DNA of 64,000 bases from Sipunculus nudus (Eukaryota; Annelida; Sipuncula; Golfingiida; Sipunculidae): the NCBI GenBank assembly GCA_026874595.1, contig CM049306.1, forward strand, positions 44,334,019 to 44,398,018. Direction: 5' to 3'. Each line of letters starts with the position of its first letter. Positions within the stretch are counted from its first letter, which is position 1. Positions 1 through 12,800 of the stretch are shown in pieces. A program made the translations under genes and the position numbers. The notes under the pieces are model-generated. The model searched no databases. It was not told the origin of the DNA and saw nothing but the letters and a program-made list of their open reading frames with translations.

Positions 1-265
1 AGCTGCTATAAAAAATAATAATGATTAAATGATTGAAACAGACACGTCACGTGATAATAAATTGATTGCGACGACAGGTCAGGCATGAAATATAACTTGC
101 GTTCACGTATGGACGATGTTTATATATAAACCAAGTAGACGGAAAACAAGGAATTGTTAATAATTTATATCCTACCGGTTCAACTGCTCACAATCAGTGC
201 TCAAATCGGTTATGTAAAATTATAAATCCACTTGCACCTGCCAACCTTCATATAGGCGCATAGGT

Positions 266-269
<4 letters not shown>

Positions 270-311
<42 letters not shown>

Positions 312-395
312 CTCATTGTATATAAATATATTTATATATATATGCGCATAGTATATAAATATGGCTATCTATATATCTATCTATCTATCTATCTA

Positions 396-440
<45 letters not shown>
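270..440 (+). repeat. (AT)n and (ATCT)n microsatellites
   Basis: Two AT runs (270-308 and 400-438) with an ATCT run (375-400) between them. The rest of 1-580 is AT-rich with no gene visible. Confidence 0.95.
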
Positions 441-443
<3 letters not shown>

Positions 444-889
444 TATATATATATGTATATAAACATATATTTATGTAAAAAACTCAATAAGTAAAATATA
501 TTTTTCTAAATATCCTTTCTGCGTGTATATTTAAATTAAGATTGTTCAGGGAAATAAAGATATCTTACCCATGCCAAAACCTATATCACGTGACGGACTG
601 AAGTAAATATGTCAGACGCCCTAAAATGATTTGCGACTGTCCATAGCTGAGCATGGCGTGCAAGGTGTGCTTACATAAAGAAGATACTAATATATACCAG
701 ACGAACAACACGCACATATAGTAATATATCACACCACAGGCATATGTATTCCTGCTGACACAATTTGCCCCACTCTGAGGCTTTACCCAGACCGGCAATC
801 ACTTGATCCGTGTTGTGAAGAACGCTGTGCTTATGTTCTTTATTGCCTTTGCCAGTATAGGGTATGTGTTCGTTTTATTAACTGTGTGT

Positions 890-1066
890 TTGTCACTGTG
901 TGTTTGTTGGTTCACAACATAACTCACGCAATCCTGAATGGGCTCTCATGAAAAAATCCAGGGATGGGCCACTGATGAATCAATTAGATGTTGGTGTGGA
1001 TCCGGCATTAGATCCGGATTCAGTAACGTCATCAAGGAATATTCACAAATTTTCCTACAAGTTAAT
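890..1066 (+). repeat. Old interspersed repeat, copy 1 (head part)
   Basis: Shares a run of motifs with 4548 and 28425: TTCACAACATAACTC, a GGGCCA block, GATCCGG repeated twice about 15 bp apart, and CATCAAGGAATATTCA. The Gly-rich-looking ATCCGG motifs recur widely in animal repeats. No coding capacity. Confidence 0.6.
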
Positions 1067-1269
1067 CTCCTCCTGGATGGGACGCTAGTCCATCGCAGGT
1101 TACCTTTCCAGTATTTAATGGTACCCGTTTCTACTGCTGGTTAGACAGAGGCACACTTGCGGTTGGAACCTTGCCCAAAGATCCCGGCACGTTTGGGGTT
1201 TAACCGGGATTCGAACTCACGACCTCACGATCATGCGCCCGGCACCTTAACCATTACACCACCGCCCTA
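1067..1269 (-). mobile_element. tRNA-derived SINE
   Basis: On the minus strand from 1269 the head carries a pol III A box (TGGTGTAATGG) and B box (AGTTCGAATCCCGG) at tRNA-like spacing. A body of about 130 bp follows, ending near a GGGACGCTAGTCCATCGCAG motif. It lacks a full cloverleaf at the 3' side, so it is a SINE and not a tRNA gene. It abuts the old repeat copy at 890. Confidence 0.75.
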
Positions 1270-1444
1270 AAGTACAGGAATAAAACTGATAGTTCGAAAG
1301 GTTTTCATATACATACCAAATACCAAATACTGGAAGACCTATGGAACGAAATAGGACGAGGTTTGAAAAATTAAAGCATTAACATTATCTGATAAAGGGC
1401 TTCTAATAGCTGTGTGCCAGTGAGTACAGGTAAACACATTCCAG

Positions 1445-1560
1445 CACACACAAACGAGCGCTCCCACCAGGTGGACATGCGTCAGACCCCTGTACAAACA
1501 CATTACAGTGCATTTGACTTTATCACTGCGGACGTTTTCCCTGGTGTCGGGAGAAAAAAA
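1445..1560 (+). CDS. Exon-like segment, unknown product
   Basis: A CAG acceptor at 1442-1444 is followed by 38 open codons ending at a good donor (AAA then GTAAGA) at 1561. The peptide includes YSAFDFITADVFPGVGRKK. The exon would start in phase 1 and end in phase 0. The polypyrimidine tract is poor. It does not join in phase to the candidate at 3152. No family is recognised. Confidence 0.25.
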
Positions 1561-1759
1561 GTAAGAAATCTTGCTTGCTTGTGTTCCGCTTGCAAAACAC
1601 ATTCGTTCACATCCACCGCAATGTCAGTATAGACGTTGACGTATAGACATACCTGCGGCCTCGACAAATAGTAACAGACATTGGGCTTAAGTGGGCTTGC
1701 AGGAAATATACTGACTGTATCGTATTAGTGGAGCTGGAGCTCAGCTAAAACTGAAGTCT

Positions 1760-1832
1760 GCGGGCCTGGACACTGTGGACCGCTGGTGAGGTAGACCAGG
1801 GGGCCTTGGCTACGCCCCTGCATACCTCTCTA
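1760..1832 (-). mobile_element. Possible DNA-transposon end
   Basis: On the minus strand the segment begins GCAGGGGCGTAGCCAAGGCC followed by CCCTGG, a wording common at ends of hAT-like remnants. No partner end or target duplication is seen. Confidence 0.25.
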
Positions 1833-2171
1833 TCTCGTTGCCTGTTCTGTATTCGTGTGTTTGCGTTTAGGATTCCTTATAAATGTCTTAAATATCAGAA
1901 ATGTCGTATGAGTGTCTGCTTATATTGCTGTTCAAAGACACTTTGACATGTTACAAATTTCTGACAACTAAATATAAATACATTACCACGGTTTTTTTCT
2001 ACGTTTAATTGGAAACCTTCTTTTGAAGGAAATTAAAAAAAAGAGAATAATAATCCGGTGCATTTTAAAATTAAATATATGGTATCAGTTCACACCTCAA
2101 TGAATAACATCTGTGGGTTTTACCTTTATTTCAAAATTCTTATCAGACATCTTTAATCTATAAAGCAATGC

Positions 2172-2173
<2 letters not shown>

Positions 2174-2243
<70 letters not shown>

Positions 2244-2250
2244 AATATAT
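2174..2250 (+). repeat. (AT)n microsatellite
   Basis: An AT run of about 57 bp followed by a short GTAT run. Confidence 0.95.
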
Positions 2251-3151
2251 ATTGGGGGGTTTTAGATACATAATTTGAAATTCGATCTCTGTAAAATAAG
2301 CCAGTTTGAGAGCCCATGGTTTCATTTACTGCTATCAAGACCATCTTAAGTTGATCTGGATAGGGACTGGAATTCATGATAATCTTTTATGTTTATATAT
2401 CAGTCCCATATCGAGGACTATAGTTGCAATAAATGGCTGCGAGAAACGGAGTGCTGTTTTTTAAACAGTTAATAACGGCTTGAGGTTATGCGATTTATTG
2501 ATAAAAAACAGGTATTGGGGAGGCATATGCACTTGCTTATATAAAAGGCTGCTAAAGTAACCTTTCCTTACCCAGATCTTACATAATTCAAAATGAAAAA
2601 TTAATGGCAACAATTATTGCTTATACGGACAATTTCAATTTATGTATTGTTTAATAGTTAAACGATATACTGAAATCCTTCACTTCGATTCGGATTTTTC
2701 CCTTTAGAATTAAATAGTTACAATTACTATTTAATGACGACTGCATAAAAATCCTTTGATAAATAAAAAATCTACGAAAATAATAAATAAACAATAATTG
2801 ATAAATTTCTAGATTTATAAGAGTGAATCAAAATGTGAAAGAAAATCACGGAAGAGTCCAGGTTTCTTAGATCTAAACGATGTAAATAAAAATTCTATAA
2901 TTCTTAAACTTTGTCGTCTTTTCTTTTCATAATAAAAAAGTACCTGACATTTAGGGCTGGGAAACTAATTAACTTGCTGAGGTTTAAATTTACCATTACC
3001 CGTTATCTTCCTATTATATATAGAGTAAACTGCACGGAAGCTATTTCCCCTCGTGCGACCACGGAGGAGCCAGCAGCGTCATATATTTCAGAAAAGCTGT
3101 AGCGATCATGGGTCGATTTATATTAATATTTGTCTCTGTTTCGTCCGACAG

Positions 3152-3336
3152 CAGGGTATGGAGCCTGTAAGCTAGTTAGTCTGACTGCAGCTTACCAAGG
3201 GCAGTTCACCATCAGATATCCGAACATTCACAAGAAGAAGTCCTCGATGGAAGGAGAGATAAACTTATACCATGTAAAGGAACTCATTCATAAAACGCAT
3301 GCTGTGCTAAAGTCTGTGAAAAACACAGAGGATTAA
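3152..3336 (+). CDS. Candidate terminal exon, unknown product
   Basis: A strong acceptor (a pyrimidine-rich run ending TCCGACAG at 3151) precedes 61 codons ending in TAA at 3334-3336. CAG at 3154 is an alternative acceptor that keeps the frame. The peptide is Lys-rich towards its end, with IHKKKSSMEGEINLYHVKEL in the middle. It could be the last exon of a gene starting left of the window. There is no recognisable domain, and an AT-rich stretch with a T-run follows. Chance opening is possible over this length. Confidence 0.33.
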
Positions 3337-4547
3337 ACATGTTTGCATTTATCAACATGAACCTTAGTCGTATAAACCTTTTCCTTTTATTTATTTATTT
3401 TTATATTATTAAGATAACATCTGCTGCTCCGGTTACTTCGTCACCTTGATTCCACCGCCTGGCTTACTGTTCGCCAAGTGTTATTTTGGACTGCTATGCC
3501 ATTTCCCTCGACCTTGGATTCTTTGCAATTAAGATATTATGCTAACCTTCTCGTGTGGGCCCCTTAGATTTGAAAGTGACATTGTCAGAGTATCACTAGA
3601 CACAACAAAATACCAGAATTAACCCCCGTATTTTTTACTGCACCGCACAGCACTTCTCCGCCACCAGCCATCTTATGTGTTTTTGTCTTGGCCGGTTACT
3701 GATTTGTTCGTCAGCAACTTTACTCACTTAGTTAGGAACACATTCGGGTGAAATTAAGTGGATGGTAGGGGAATCACTCTAAAAGCCACCAATTGAATAA
3801 GTTGCCTACCTGTGATACTTTCCTGTTATGAAATATTAGAGGTAGAAATTGGTTTTAAAATCATAATCGATGATTGAAAAAAAGACCGATAATCGATTTT
3901 AATTAATCGACTTTTTTTATGAACTTTCTTTATTACCTTAAAATCGGCTGGCTCTATACTAGTACCTAAAATATTGACCCAAGTCAATATTCTTTCATCG
4001 GTATTCATGATGAAACCATCAATCCATCCGCATCCAAGGTCGACTTGTCGTCGGACGAATGTTAGCTAAGGTTCCGTGTTTGTGCTGTTAATTACTTTGT
4101 GTATCTCTGACAGGATTAGATTCTTTGCTTATGCATACATAAACTTTTTAACTGATTATGAAAAAATGTAATCATTGTATCGATTTTGAAAGAAAAGACC
4201 TTTCATCGATATAATTGATTAATGACCACACCACTAAAGGATACTTTCCAGTGTAAGATGGGGCAATCGATAACATTGCCAATCAAAAGAAACTTTAAGC
4301 ATAGGTTTCAAGTTGGTGATTTGGTTATTCAGAATGCTGGCAGAGGTATATCAAGTCATTGACCACTTTCTAGCAAGCAAATAACAAAGAATATACTTTA
4401 CAGTGAACGCTGAAGACATGGGAAAAAAATTTAAATTCGGTGATTTTACATCGGACCACTAAATATGTTGGTAAAGTCTCGAAATTAATGATTTCACCTT
4501 ATCAAGGAGTTTATGCGTTCATCCCTGTTCGTGTGTTTGTGGTTGTT
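3337..4547. other. Intergenic stretch
   Basis: No supported feature. GATCGATT-type text recurs (3860-3905, 4180-4210) without forming a clear repeat. Confidence 0.6.
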
Positions 4548-4842
4548 TTGTGGGTGTGCGGTTGTTCACAATATAACTCATGCAATCATTATCGGAATCT
4601 CATGAAAGTTTCAGGGAATTTCGGTTATGGGCCAATTAAGAACCGATTAGATTTTTGTATGGATCCGACACATGACTCGGATTCAGAAATACCATCAAGG
4701 AATATAAACATGGGACAAGTAACTTGAGACTATGGGCCGAATTAGTGATGCAATCACGGATTTGGAAGCATTTAACAGGATCCTAACGTGGCGGAAGCTT
4801 GCATTCCTTAGAATGCAGATTTCTAGTTTTCAATGTTTCATG
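4548..4842 (+). repeat. Old interspersed repeat, copy 2 (near complete)
   Basis: Begins TTCACAATATAACTC and runs through GATCCGACACATGACTCGG and CATCAAGGAATATAAACATG to a tail GGCGGAAGCTTGCATTCC followed by TTCTAGTTTT. The tail has a small palindrome (GCATTCCTTAGAATGC). The tail part also opens the first copy of the 430-bp tandem duplication. Confidence 0.65.
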
Positions 4843-5187
4843 GCTTTGTTCCCGCAATATTTACGATGCTTTTCCACGCAGGAGCCGGAGTCTGACAGTA
4901 ATTGACGACCAAAGCAAAGGTAATAATATAAACATCAAAATACAATTAAAATAGGAACCCTAGTAAATCAATTCACAAATACTAAAATACTAATACACGG
5001 ATGATTTTATGGAACGATATAGAAAAATAAGCTTTGAAAAAAGGACTATGTGAAGTTGTTTTCGTGGAACCAAAGGCCACGGGAATTGTTATTGTATCAC
5101 TAACTTGACCTCGTGATTTAGCGTGTTTTTCTTTTTTCCTTTTTATGTGACAGGTGCGCCCTGGTAGCAGCCACAAACAACTGAAAT
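4757..5187 (+). repeat. 430-bp tandem duplication, copy 1
   Basis: Starts GATTTGGAAGCATTTAAC and ends CACAAACAACTGAAAT. Nearly the whole length is repeated in the next 430 bp with scattered substitutions and small indels. The first part is the tail of the old repeat at 4548. Confidence 0.85.
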
Positions 5188-5625
5188 TTGGATTTGGAAG
5201 CATTCAACAATAAGGATCCTCATATTGCGGAAGCTTGCATTCCTTAGAATGCAGATTTCTAGTTTTCATTGTTTCATGGCTTTTTACGCGAATTATTTAC
5301 GATGCTTTTCCACGCAGGAGCCGGAGTCTGACAGTAATCGACGACCAAAGCAAAGGTAATAATATAAACATCAAAATACAGTTAAAATAGGAATACTGGT
5401 AAATCAATTAACAAATACTAAAATGTTAATATGCGGATGATCTTATGGAACGATAAAGAAAAAAAAGATTTGAAAAAAGGACTGTGTGATGTTGTTTTCG
5501 TGGAACCCAAGGCCATGGGAATTGTTATTGTTTCATGAACCTGACCTCGTGATTTTAGCGTGTTTTTCTTTTTCCCTTTTTATGTGACAGGTGCGCCCTG
5601 GTAGCAGCCACAAACAACTGAAATA
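5188..5625 (+). repeat. 430-bp tandem duplication, copy 2
   Basis: Begins at GATTTGGAAGCATTCAAC and ends with the same CACAAACAACTGAAAT as copy 1. It lacks the head of the old repeat, so the duplication happened after that repeat was in place. Confidence 0.85.
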
Positions 5626-6182
5626 ATGATCGTGGTAATAAGATCATGGTCATAAGTCAAACATTTTATATACACGTGGTACTGGGATCTGCTGGACTGC
5701 AACAGAAGCAGAACAGCTGACAGCTCACTCAAAAGCAAGCCGTGTTGATAAAAAGGGAGAACTCATCCTAATGTATGACTGTTAAAAAACTCCCCTTTAA
5801 TCTAACATGGTATGTATTCCTTGGAGAAAAAGCCGATTTTGTACAGTTTGTTGAACATTTATGTGTATGCTGACAAATTATCAACAAGTGATTGTAATTA
5901 AGAAAAGTTTTTCGGCCCGTAAAATAAAAAAAAAAATGTAAGAAATATGAACGGTAAATAAACATTTATCCTGGAGTGTATTTGATTTTCAATTATTATC
6001 AATCCATTCAAAAGTTTTGTTTTAAAACCCACAAATCTGGAAATCCCACTATATCTATATAACGAGATTCCTGTGTTATATATATTTATCTACCATCAAG
6101 ACAACCATCATTTGTTTGTTTTGCTATCATCAGTCTAAGCAACAGAAAAAGTAAAAGAGCGCACGTTTTCACCTGGATGCAG

Positions 6183-6414
6183 GTACTTTGGTCCACACTA
6201 CACCACGTGACATGGTGAGCTCGTATCCCCACCCGGATGATACGTTTCAGCTTCTGGAGTGCACTTGGGTGAAACGCTCAGAGCGCCGAATTGAAATCGA
6301 CAACTTGCTTTACCCTGCATGTGTTTTGCTACAGTTGTCTCACCAAGTTAATTTCACAGATATTAAGAACAAATGGCCTGTGGTCCATGAAGCTCTGCTA
6401 AATTTGACATACAG
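6183..6414 (+). CDS. Candidate internal exon, unknown product
   Basis: The frame is open for 77 codons between an acceptor (GGATGCAG at 6175-6182) and a donor (ACAG then GTGATG) at 6415. An in-frame stop at 6152 means the exon cannot begin far upstream. The peptide is of mixed composition, with a hydrophobic stretch (LLYPACVLLQLS) and a Trp in KNKWPVVHEALLNLTY, which looks like folded protein rather than translated intron. It ends in phase 2, compatible with 23467-23536. The first ATG in frame is at 6212, too late to be a convincing start. Function unknown. Confidence 0.4.
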
Positions 6415-6454
6415 GTGATGCATGTATTAATAATTGACATTATGATCTGTTAAA

Positions 6455-7250
6455 AATATTTTTAAGGAACCTTAAACAATGGGTAGAATAACTTCCACAG
6501 TGCTCAAAATCATGTTTTTGCCAATATAGACCTCAGAAATTAAGATAACAGCAAAAAAAATCTAAAGTTTTGATTTTTTCAAAAAACGCCCTAGATGCTA
6601 AGTTAGAGGTTTCACCTCAAACTGCTACGACTTGTGTCTATCTGACTTATAGGGTACTCAAATCATGTTTTTTTTTCACAGTAATCACAGTGACCTTATT
6701 TTTGATGTCCAAGAAGCCATTACAATGACTTCCCTTTACATTCAGAACGACATTACTAGATCGAACAGTTAAGATTTTTACCTTGTCTGACTTTCTGGGT
6801 GCTCAAAATTCGGTTTTCTGCTCGTAGCTTACATGCAGAATATAGATCACAGTGACCCAATGTCCCAGAATAATTAAAATTTGATCTAAAAAAGCTCCAA
6901 TATGTGAATAAATAAGGCATTGATTGTTGATTCTCCTTGGAAACCTGAAACTAAATCATGGTGACCTATATGATTTAGTGTCGTTTAAGGACTTTAATGA
7001 TTTCGGGAATTGGACACATAAAGGCCTTAACACACCAGCGAACACATGCAAGTAATCATATGCATATTAACTTTTAAAGCCTGGGATTAACCATTTTGCA
7101 TTGCTTGTCATAGCTTGCAATGAGCAAACCCATGAGAAAGCGCATCAATGTATATTGAAATGTTATGTTGAAATACGAAAAATTATTTTCAGAAGCGACA
7201 GATGCTCTTAATGGGTGCTCCTTTTAGTTAATCACAGTGGCATCAATATG
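6455..7250 (+). mobile_element. Decayed pearl/HINE-like copy
   Basis: Starts in the region AAGGAACCTTAAACAATGGG, equivalent to the head of the elements at 24573 and 63831 just after their terminal motif. It then has runs of AATCATGTTTTT and of GACCTATATTCTG-like text with imperfect internal repetition. The very 5' end and the 3' hairpin are not visible. Non-coding. Confidence 0.5.
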
Positions 7251-7511
7251 TGTATACAGAATCTTACGTTTACGTCAGTTTACGTCAATGAACTCCCTCT
7301 CACTAGTTAATTCTGTACGACCAACTTCATTTCACATGAAACTCACGGGCGTAAATACAGCTATTTGTTCTGACGCCGGCACTTAACGTCGGTAGCAGGC
7401 AGCATGAAGTCTGCCCACCACCTACTAGATTGCCCATTTGTATCCCCCCTTGTAACGTGTTACTTCTGTGCATAGTCTGCAAACAGTCTGAGGGCCATGC
7501 CCGGCGGTCAC

Positions 7512-7659
7512 GAGGGGCGGAACCAAGATTTAGGACAAGGAGGGGCCAACCCAGGAGGACAAATGATAAAACCTTAAAAAGGTCCACATTTCCGGAAGGG
7601 GGGGGGTCCAGGACGCAAAATCATGGTCTGAAACTCTTCAAAAAAGATTGAGAAGACTA

Positions 7660-7691
<32 letters not shown>

Positions 7692-7728
7692 GGGAGGAGG
7701 GGGAATCCCCCTCTGGATCCGGCTCTGG
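7512..7728 (+). mobile_element. Possible MITE with G-rich ends
   Basis: The left end GAGGGGCGGAACCAAGATTT and the inverted right end CAGAGCCGGATCCAGAGGGG resemble each other, and similar GGGGCGGATCC ends are typical of some DNA-transposon remnants. Between them lie a poly-A run (7659-7683) and a poly-G run (7684-7692). No target duplication could be confirmed. Confidence 0.35.
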
Positions 7729-7729
7729 G

Positions 7730-9109
7730 TCACGGTATACCGGCGTGTTATGTACCTGTGTGTAGTGAGTGGTTCTGTTGGTCGGACAGAAATAGGTTTC
7801 CAGCTGGTCCACATCGGGTGAACGTATGTGAGCGAAAGTTAAAGAATGCTATGTCCTTCCCTCTGGCTTATTTACCTGGGTTTGAGATTACGGCTATTTT
7901 TCTTACAGAACGTGATTTTTTCAGAGTAATTGACTCAATCTGGAACGCGGTGATAAGACCAGAATAAGAATTTGTAAACTAAGGCCAACTGTAAACTAAG
8001 GCCAACTTGGAAATAAACCGTTTTCGGGAACTTATTACTAATATATAACAGCCAGACCAGAACTGGTTGTCGGCAAAACTGCGGAACAGGTTTGTATTCA
8101 AAAACAAATCCAAATTTTTCGATACTATGTCAGTTTGTCAGCTTGAACCGAAGCCGTGTGTTACATACCAACAGTTTCTGTCACGACACTTTGAAGAGTG
8201 CGTGCATATTTAAATATAATTAAGTTTATTACTCGGGGTAACTCTCGTTTAGTCTTTAGAAATTGCCACTGTGACTGAGCTTGAAATGACGATATCTCAG
8301 TGTGAACGTAGTTTTACCGTGAACACGTGGCTTATAGCTGGTTTCCTAATATCGCCCTGTTTTCCTATTATCGCCCTGCTTCAAGTTCACTGATAAATCT
8401 TATCAATAGGCCCATTTGAAATTGATTTTATATCCTTTTTTGAATTCGGTAGTTAAATCTTATTCCCTCTCATGTGCTTATACTAACGTGCCTCGATTTC
8501 ACTTAAAGAAATGGGTCTTATTAATCCTCATTCTATGCAGCATCATACTTTATTTGTTTCGCAGATAACATCGGACTGATTATACATTATACTGGCCTAC
8601 GGATGACTTGCACCATCTCAGCTGTTAGTGGATGTAGAGTGAATATGATGAATAGCGGGCTATTTGTAAATAACCGTGGGGTACCTGGTTGCACATAATC
8701 CGCCCATTTCGTTAAAAGAAACTAAATCTTATTGAATAATCAAATCGACAAAGCTATAATCACATGGTTGCTTTCATAATAAATCGATAAAGCTATAATC
8801 ACATGGTTGCTCTAGTGTTTGGCAGATGCGGTTCATTTTGAATGAGGCGTTAAATTAAACTCTTCAGTAATATCAAAATTATTATACTATTTAAGTTGTT
8901 TCTTTACGGCTTTCATACTAAATTACCCTTGACATTATGAGGTAAATATCATAAAAATGTTTATGTAATATGCAACCAGAATAATAAAATGTAACTGAAA
9001 TTAGACTTCTACATGTTTCTCGCGTATCTGCAGTTATTTTTTTTTTTTTTTGCGTAACCAAGTATGTACATCTGCGGAATTCCATTCGAGTTTCGGGCTA
9101 CGTGACAGG
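7730..9109. other. Intron-like stretch
   Basis: Holds the short tandem duplication at 8742 and a possible tiny exon after TTTTTCTTACAG near 7900 that I could not support. TTAACCAATTT-like AT-rich text otherwise. Confidence 0.6.
8742..8811 (+). repeat. Short tandem duplication (39-bp period)
   Basis: AAGCTATAATCACATGGTTG occurs at 8751 and 8790 with matching flanks. Confidence 0.8.
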
Positions 9110-9371
9110 GGCTTACACGCGATAATAAAGGCGTCATCTAGGCTCGGTGTATCACTCCTGCGGGTCCTGGGTGTGTGTCATCTCCATTGCTTGGTCATTA
9201 CACCGAGCGCACTCGTTTTTGAGTGAAACACGACTGTATAGGGTACAGTTTCCCCATAAAACCTGCAGAGCGCCGACCGTGAAAAATCTCATCGCCTCGG
9301 CTGGGATTCGAACTCACGATATCCCGCCTTTGTGCCCTGTGCCCTACCCCTGAGCCACAGAAGCCAGTTAC
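9110..9371 (-). mobile_element. tRNA-derived SINE
   Basis: Minus-strand head with A box (GTGGCTCAGGGGTAGGG) and B box (AGTTCGAATCCCAG). The body includes GTCGTGTTTCACTC, shared with the SINE at 40305, so the two belong to one family. Confidence 0.75.
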
Positions 9372-9680
9372 GTATCTGCAATTTATGCCAACTAGGTTGT
9401 GACATTATTACTGAAGCCTAGCATCCTTGGGGTCATATGAACCATAGCAAATTTCCCGTGAAACGTTATCTCTCCTTTTAACAGTTAACCGTTTATATTT
9501 ATTCACACTCCAGGGAGGCAAAGGACTGTCTTTCTTTCATTCTGTTCGTTTCGGTCAGCTCCAGGTTGTCATTCAATCACACGCAATTGGCTTATCGACC
9601 CCGCGATATTGATCTTCAGGAAGTCGGCCGTGAAATCAAATAAATCGCCACAATTAAGTGAGCGCCCACTGGTAAATTAC

Positions 9681-9756
9681 CTGCACCAAGTAACTCAAGA
9701 TTAATGGCGGGAATGTTCCAGACTTGACGTGTATCGTTAACCCGCGGGCTGACTTG
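9681..9756 (-). CDS. Weak candidate downstream exon for the 16723 gene
   Basis: On the minus strand a T-rich tract ends in an AAG acceptor at 9757, followed by 25 open codons and a strong donor (GTGCAG then GTAATT) at 9680. The acceptor phase is 0, matching both possible donors of the exon at 15905-16723. The peptide starts QVSPRVNDTRQVW and has no known motif. The acceptor type is uncommon and the exon is short, so chance is a serious alternative. It may simply be intron. Confidence 0.22.
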
Positions 9757-9859
9757 CTTGTAAATCAAAGAAAATATGTCACGTTCATTTTCAACGTGAG
9801 GCCAAAGTATTTTCTCCTTTTTTTGGGTCTTTTTTTTATTACTCTCTGCTGTTTTCATT

Positions 9860-12800
9860 TGAGGCTTACTGAATTTTAATACATTTCACCAAGTGGTGAT
9901 TTTATTATAATCTGTCCTGTGTTTTTTTATTATAATATGTATCTTTGGAAATGAACAATGAAATGTTATTTAATAAGGACGGTCTGGGAAGCTACTGCAT
10001 TGTGGTTTCCATGGAAATTACATCGAAAAAGGTTTTTTTTTCTAGACGGAAAGATGCTCATTAATTAAAAAACACTCTGTTCAGAATAGGTGAGTAATAT
10101 TTAAAGTATGTTTTGTCGATTAATCATGTCAAAACTCAATGAAACCGAGAAAAATGCAGTATTTAACTTCGATGCTGCATGTTTCCTACAAAATCCTATC
10201 TCTCAGTGTCTGGGGCCAAGCTCAAATTAATTAAGTTTCTGTTCTCCCTATATTGTTAAATATAGGAATCATGCTAATAAAAAGTAATGCAATCTGCAGG
10301 TAGATTTTTTTTAATGAAAAATCCATAGTGATTCTTAATTTCAGGACTTGAATCTTCAATTTAATGTCGATGAACACTGAGTATGGTCTATGGGCATTTA
10401 AATGTGACTGTGGATGATCTTGGTTTGTTTTACGAATAGACAGCAATCATAAAAAATTACGAATACCCTAAAAAACACGATTAATCAGTTACTAAATCGT
10501 GATGCGTTTCATTAAAAAAGTGAGATATCTTTCTTATCATATAATCAGGGCATAATGGATTCGTTTATTTGTATGAATATAGATGATAGGATGGAAAGCT
10601 GGGAAAAGGTCAGACCTGTTCCGCAACTGGAAGTTAAACAAACCATAACGTTTATAGGTGGCTTAAATGTTTATCTGGGCTTACATTACGACATTTCCAA
10701 ACACATCGTGTACTTACGGTAAAAACAAACCAGCGCATTTACAGCCTGGTTAGATATTTATTCAGGCTTACACCGGGGCATTTCTTAGAATACCTCTTCC
10801 AGATTACCTATTTCTTTTTCTGTGAGTGCACATTAAAATGTTAGCTCATGCTGTCAAAAGAATGTATGATGATACCTATTTACCGCATCTCCGGCTAGTT
10901 ATGTATAAATCTTTTAATGAAGCAAGGCATATGGTGCACGGGTAAAGTCAGATGTTGCTGAAAACGGAAGCGGAAAGTGGCACATTGAATGATGCCCCTA
11001 GGGCACTGTTTTATCTCTCATTTTTTATAAGCATAGGTATGTGAAGGTGAAAATGTCCAGGCGTTATAATTGACATTTATTATGAAGCCTTGTGAATTTC
11101 GAGTTTTTATGCACTGGTCCTATCCAGAAGTCATTACAGGATTTGTCGTGGAATTTTCGGGGTGGGGGGGGGGGGGAAGAGGTTCGAATCGCACTGCTTC
11201 CTTTACATTTTTCTCCTTAACACCAGGCCCTATCCTTATTAAATATTAATAAATGAATGTCATCCGTCAATAAATGTTGTATCATATATTTTAAATGTAG
11301 AGGAATTAGAAGATCATGTCACATTGCCAATCCTGAATATATATATATATATTCTTTTCGACTTCCTGCTCGGAGAAATTCTGCAAATTGTCTGAACTGT
11401 TACGTGTATTATGTGCATCCCGAGTAGCCTTTATAAAAGAAGATTTTGAGACTGTGCATTCTTATCAGCAACTATACTCAGGAGCAATCCTTTTTAACCA
11501 ATGGTCCAGGGGTGTCTAAAAATAGTCAAGGGGTATATGGTTTTTCTAGCTACGAGGCCATCACCTGTGGAATAGATTGTTTAATCTTGGGCTGGACAAA
11601 GCCTTGGCTGTGCAGTTGATTTCTCGAGAGAGACTAAGTTCTTGTGATGTTTCGAGTTCAGTATGACCCAAAATGTATTGCCTTTATTCAAATACAAAGA
11701 AAAACTTTAAATTGGAATTAAATTGTCTCAACGTAGCCTCAAGTGTTTGTTCTTGGGATTTGACGTGGAATGAAATCAAATAAATGAATAGATACATTAA
11801 TTAAGCTATTTTGGACACGCAGCAAATAGTCCTGGCAAGTTACATGACTTGCTTTAGATGGACGACTCTGACATGCAGGTTTTAAATAATCATGGAAGTT
11901 TGGTCATAAAATAACTAAAATGTACATTCACTAATATATGGCAGTGTATATAGTATAAAATAACATATACCATACGATTACATGAAACGCGTATTACACT
12001 GAAGAAACATTAATGTTCGAAAGTGTGAAATTTTAATGGCACCCAAGGTAATGTACAAAATCTTTTTCAAGCCGTTACCAGCTCGCATATCAGCGGTTAT
12101 GCTGAAGTATAGGCATTCCGTATATCTTCTATTGCCAGGTTACGAGAGAAAAAACACCAATATAAATGCATGTAACAGGTAACATTAACGCCTCCTGTGT
12201 GGGCCATCATAATACAAACAACATCCGAAAAAATGGTGTAAGTGCATAAAATACGGACAGGTAGCGCATTTACATCGTTTATAGTTACCTGACACCGTGT
12301 ACATGGGTGTTATGGGCAAAATATATAACCCGGTTATTAAATCCAGACCGCATGCTCACTTCATATAATGTTTCCCGGTTATGTGTCGAATGATGGGCAT
12401 ATTATTGTCTTTACAATGTTTTCGCGCGTCTGGCTCGTCGTAGTCATAAATCATCACTAGGTCATAATACGTTTAACAGCTGGCGCCTCTCACCGCTACA
12501 TGACAACCTGTCATCGCTCTGCCTCGAACACCGCTCGCAAGTCTGATTGTCATCTATGACAAATATGATACCAAGTGACCATTAGTTGCTCATAATACGG
12601 GTATTGAGCTGTTAGCTACGGAAAATTTATAGAAAATGATCCGTTATTTCTCACAAACCATACACCAGCTTTCATGCTCTGCATTTTTACATTCACTACC
12701 AACAGCATAATTTTACTTTCACATTTCTCAGCAACCCTGGGTTATTTATATGTTGACAAGGCAAAGACTAAATCTTAAGTTTTGACAAAGCAGTTTCCAT

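Larger units (their letters stand above)
1640..3120. other. Intergenic or intron-like stretch
   Basis: Apart from the AT run at 2174 and the transposon-like end at 1760, AT-rich DNA with no supported gene. The frame at 2911-3102 has no splice or start support. Confidence 0.6.

Noticed and set aside
1190-1269. Possible tRNA gene
   Set aside because: A and B boxes are present but the 3' half does not close a cloverleaf and a SINE body follows.
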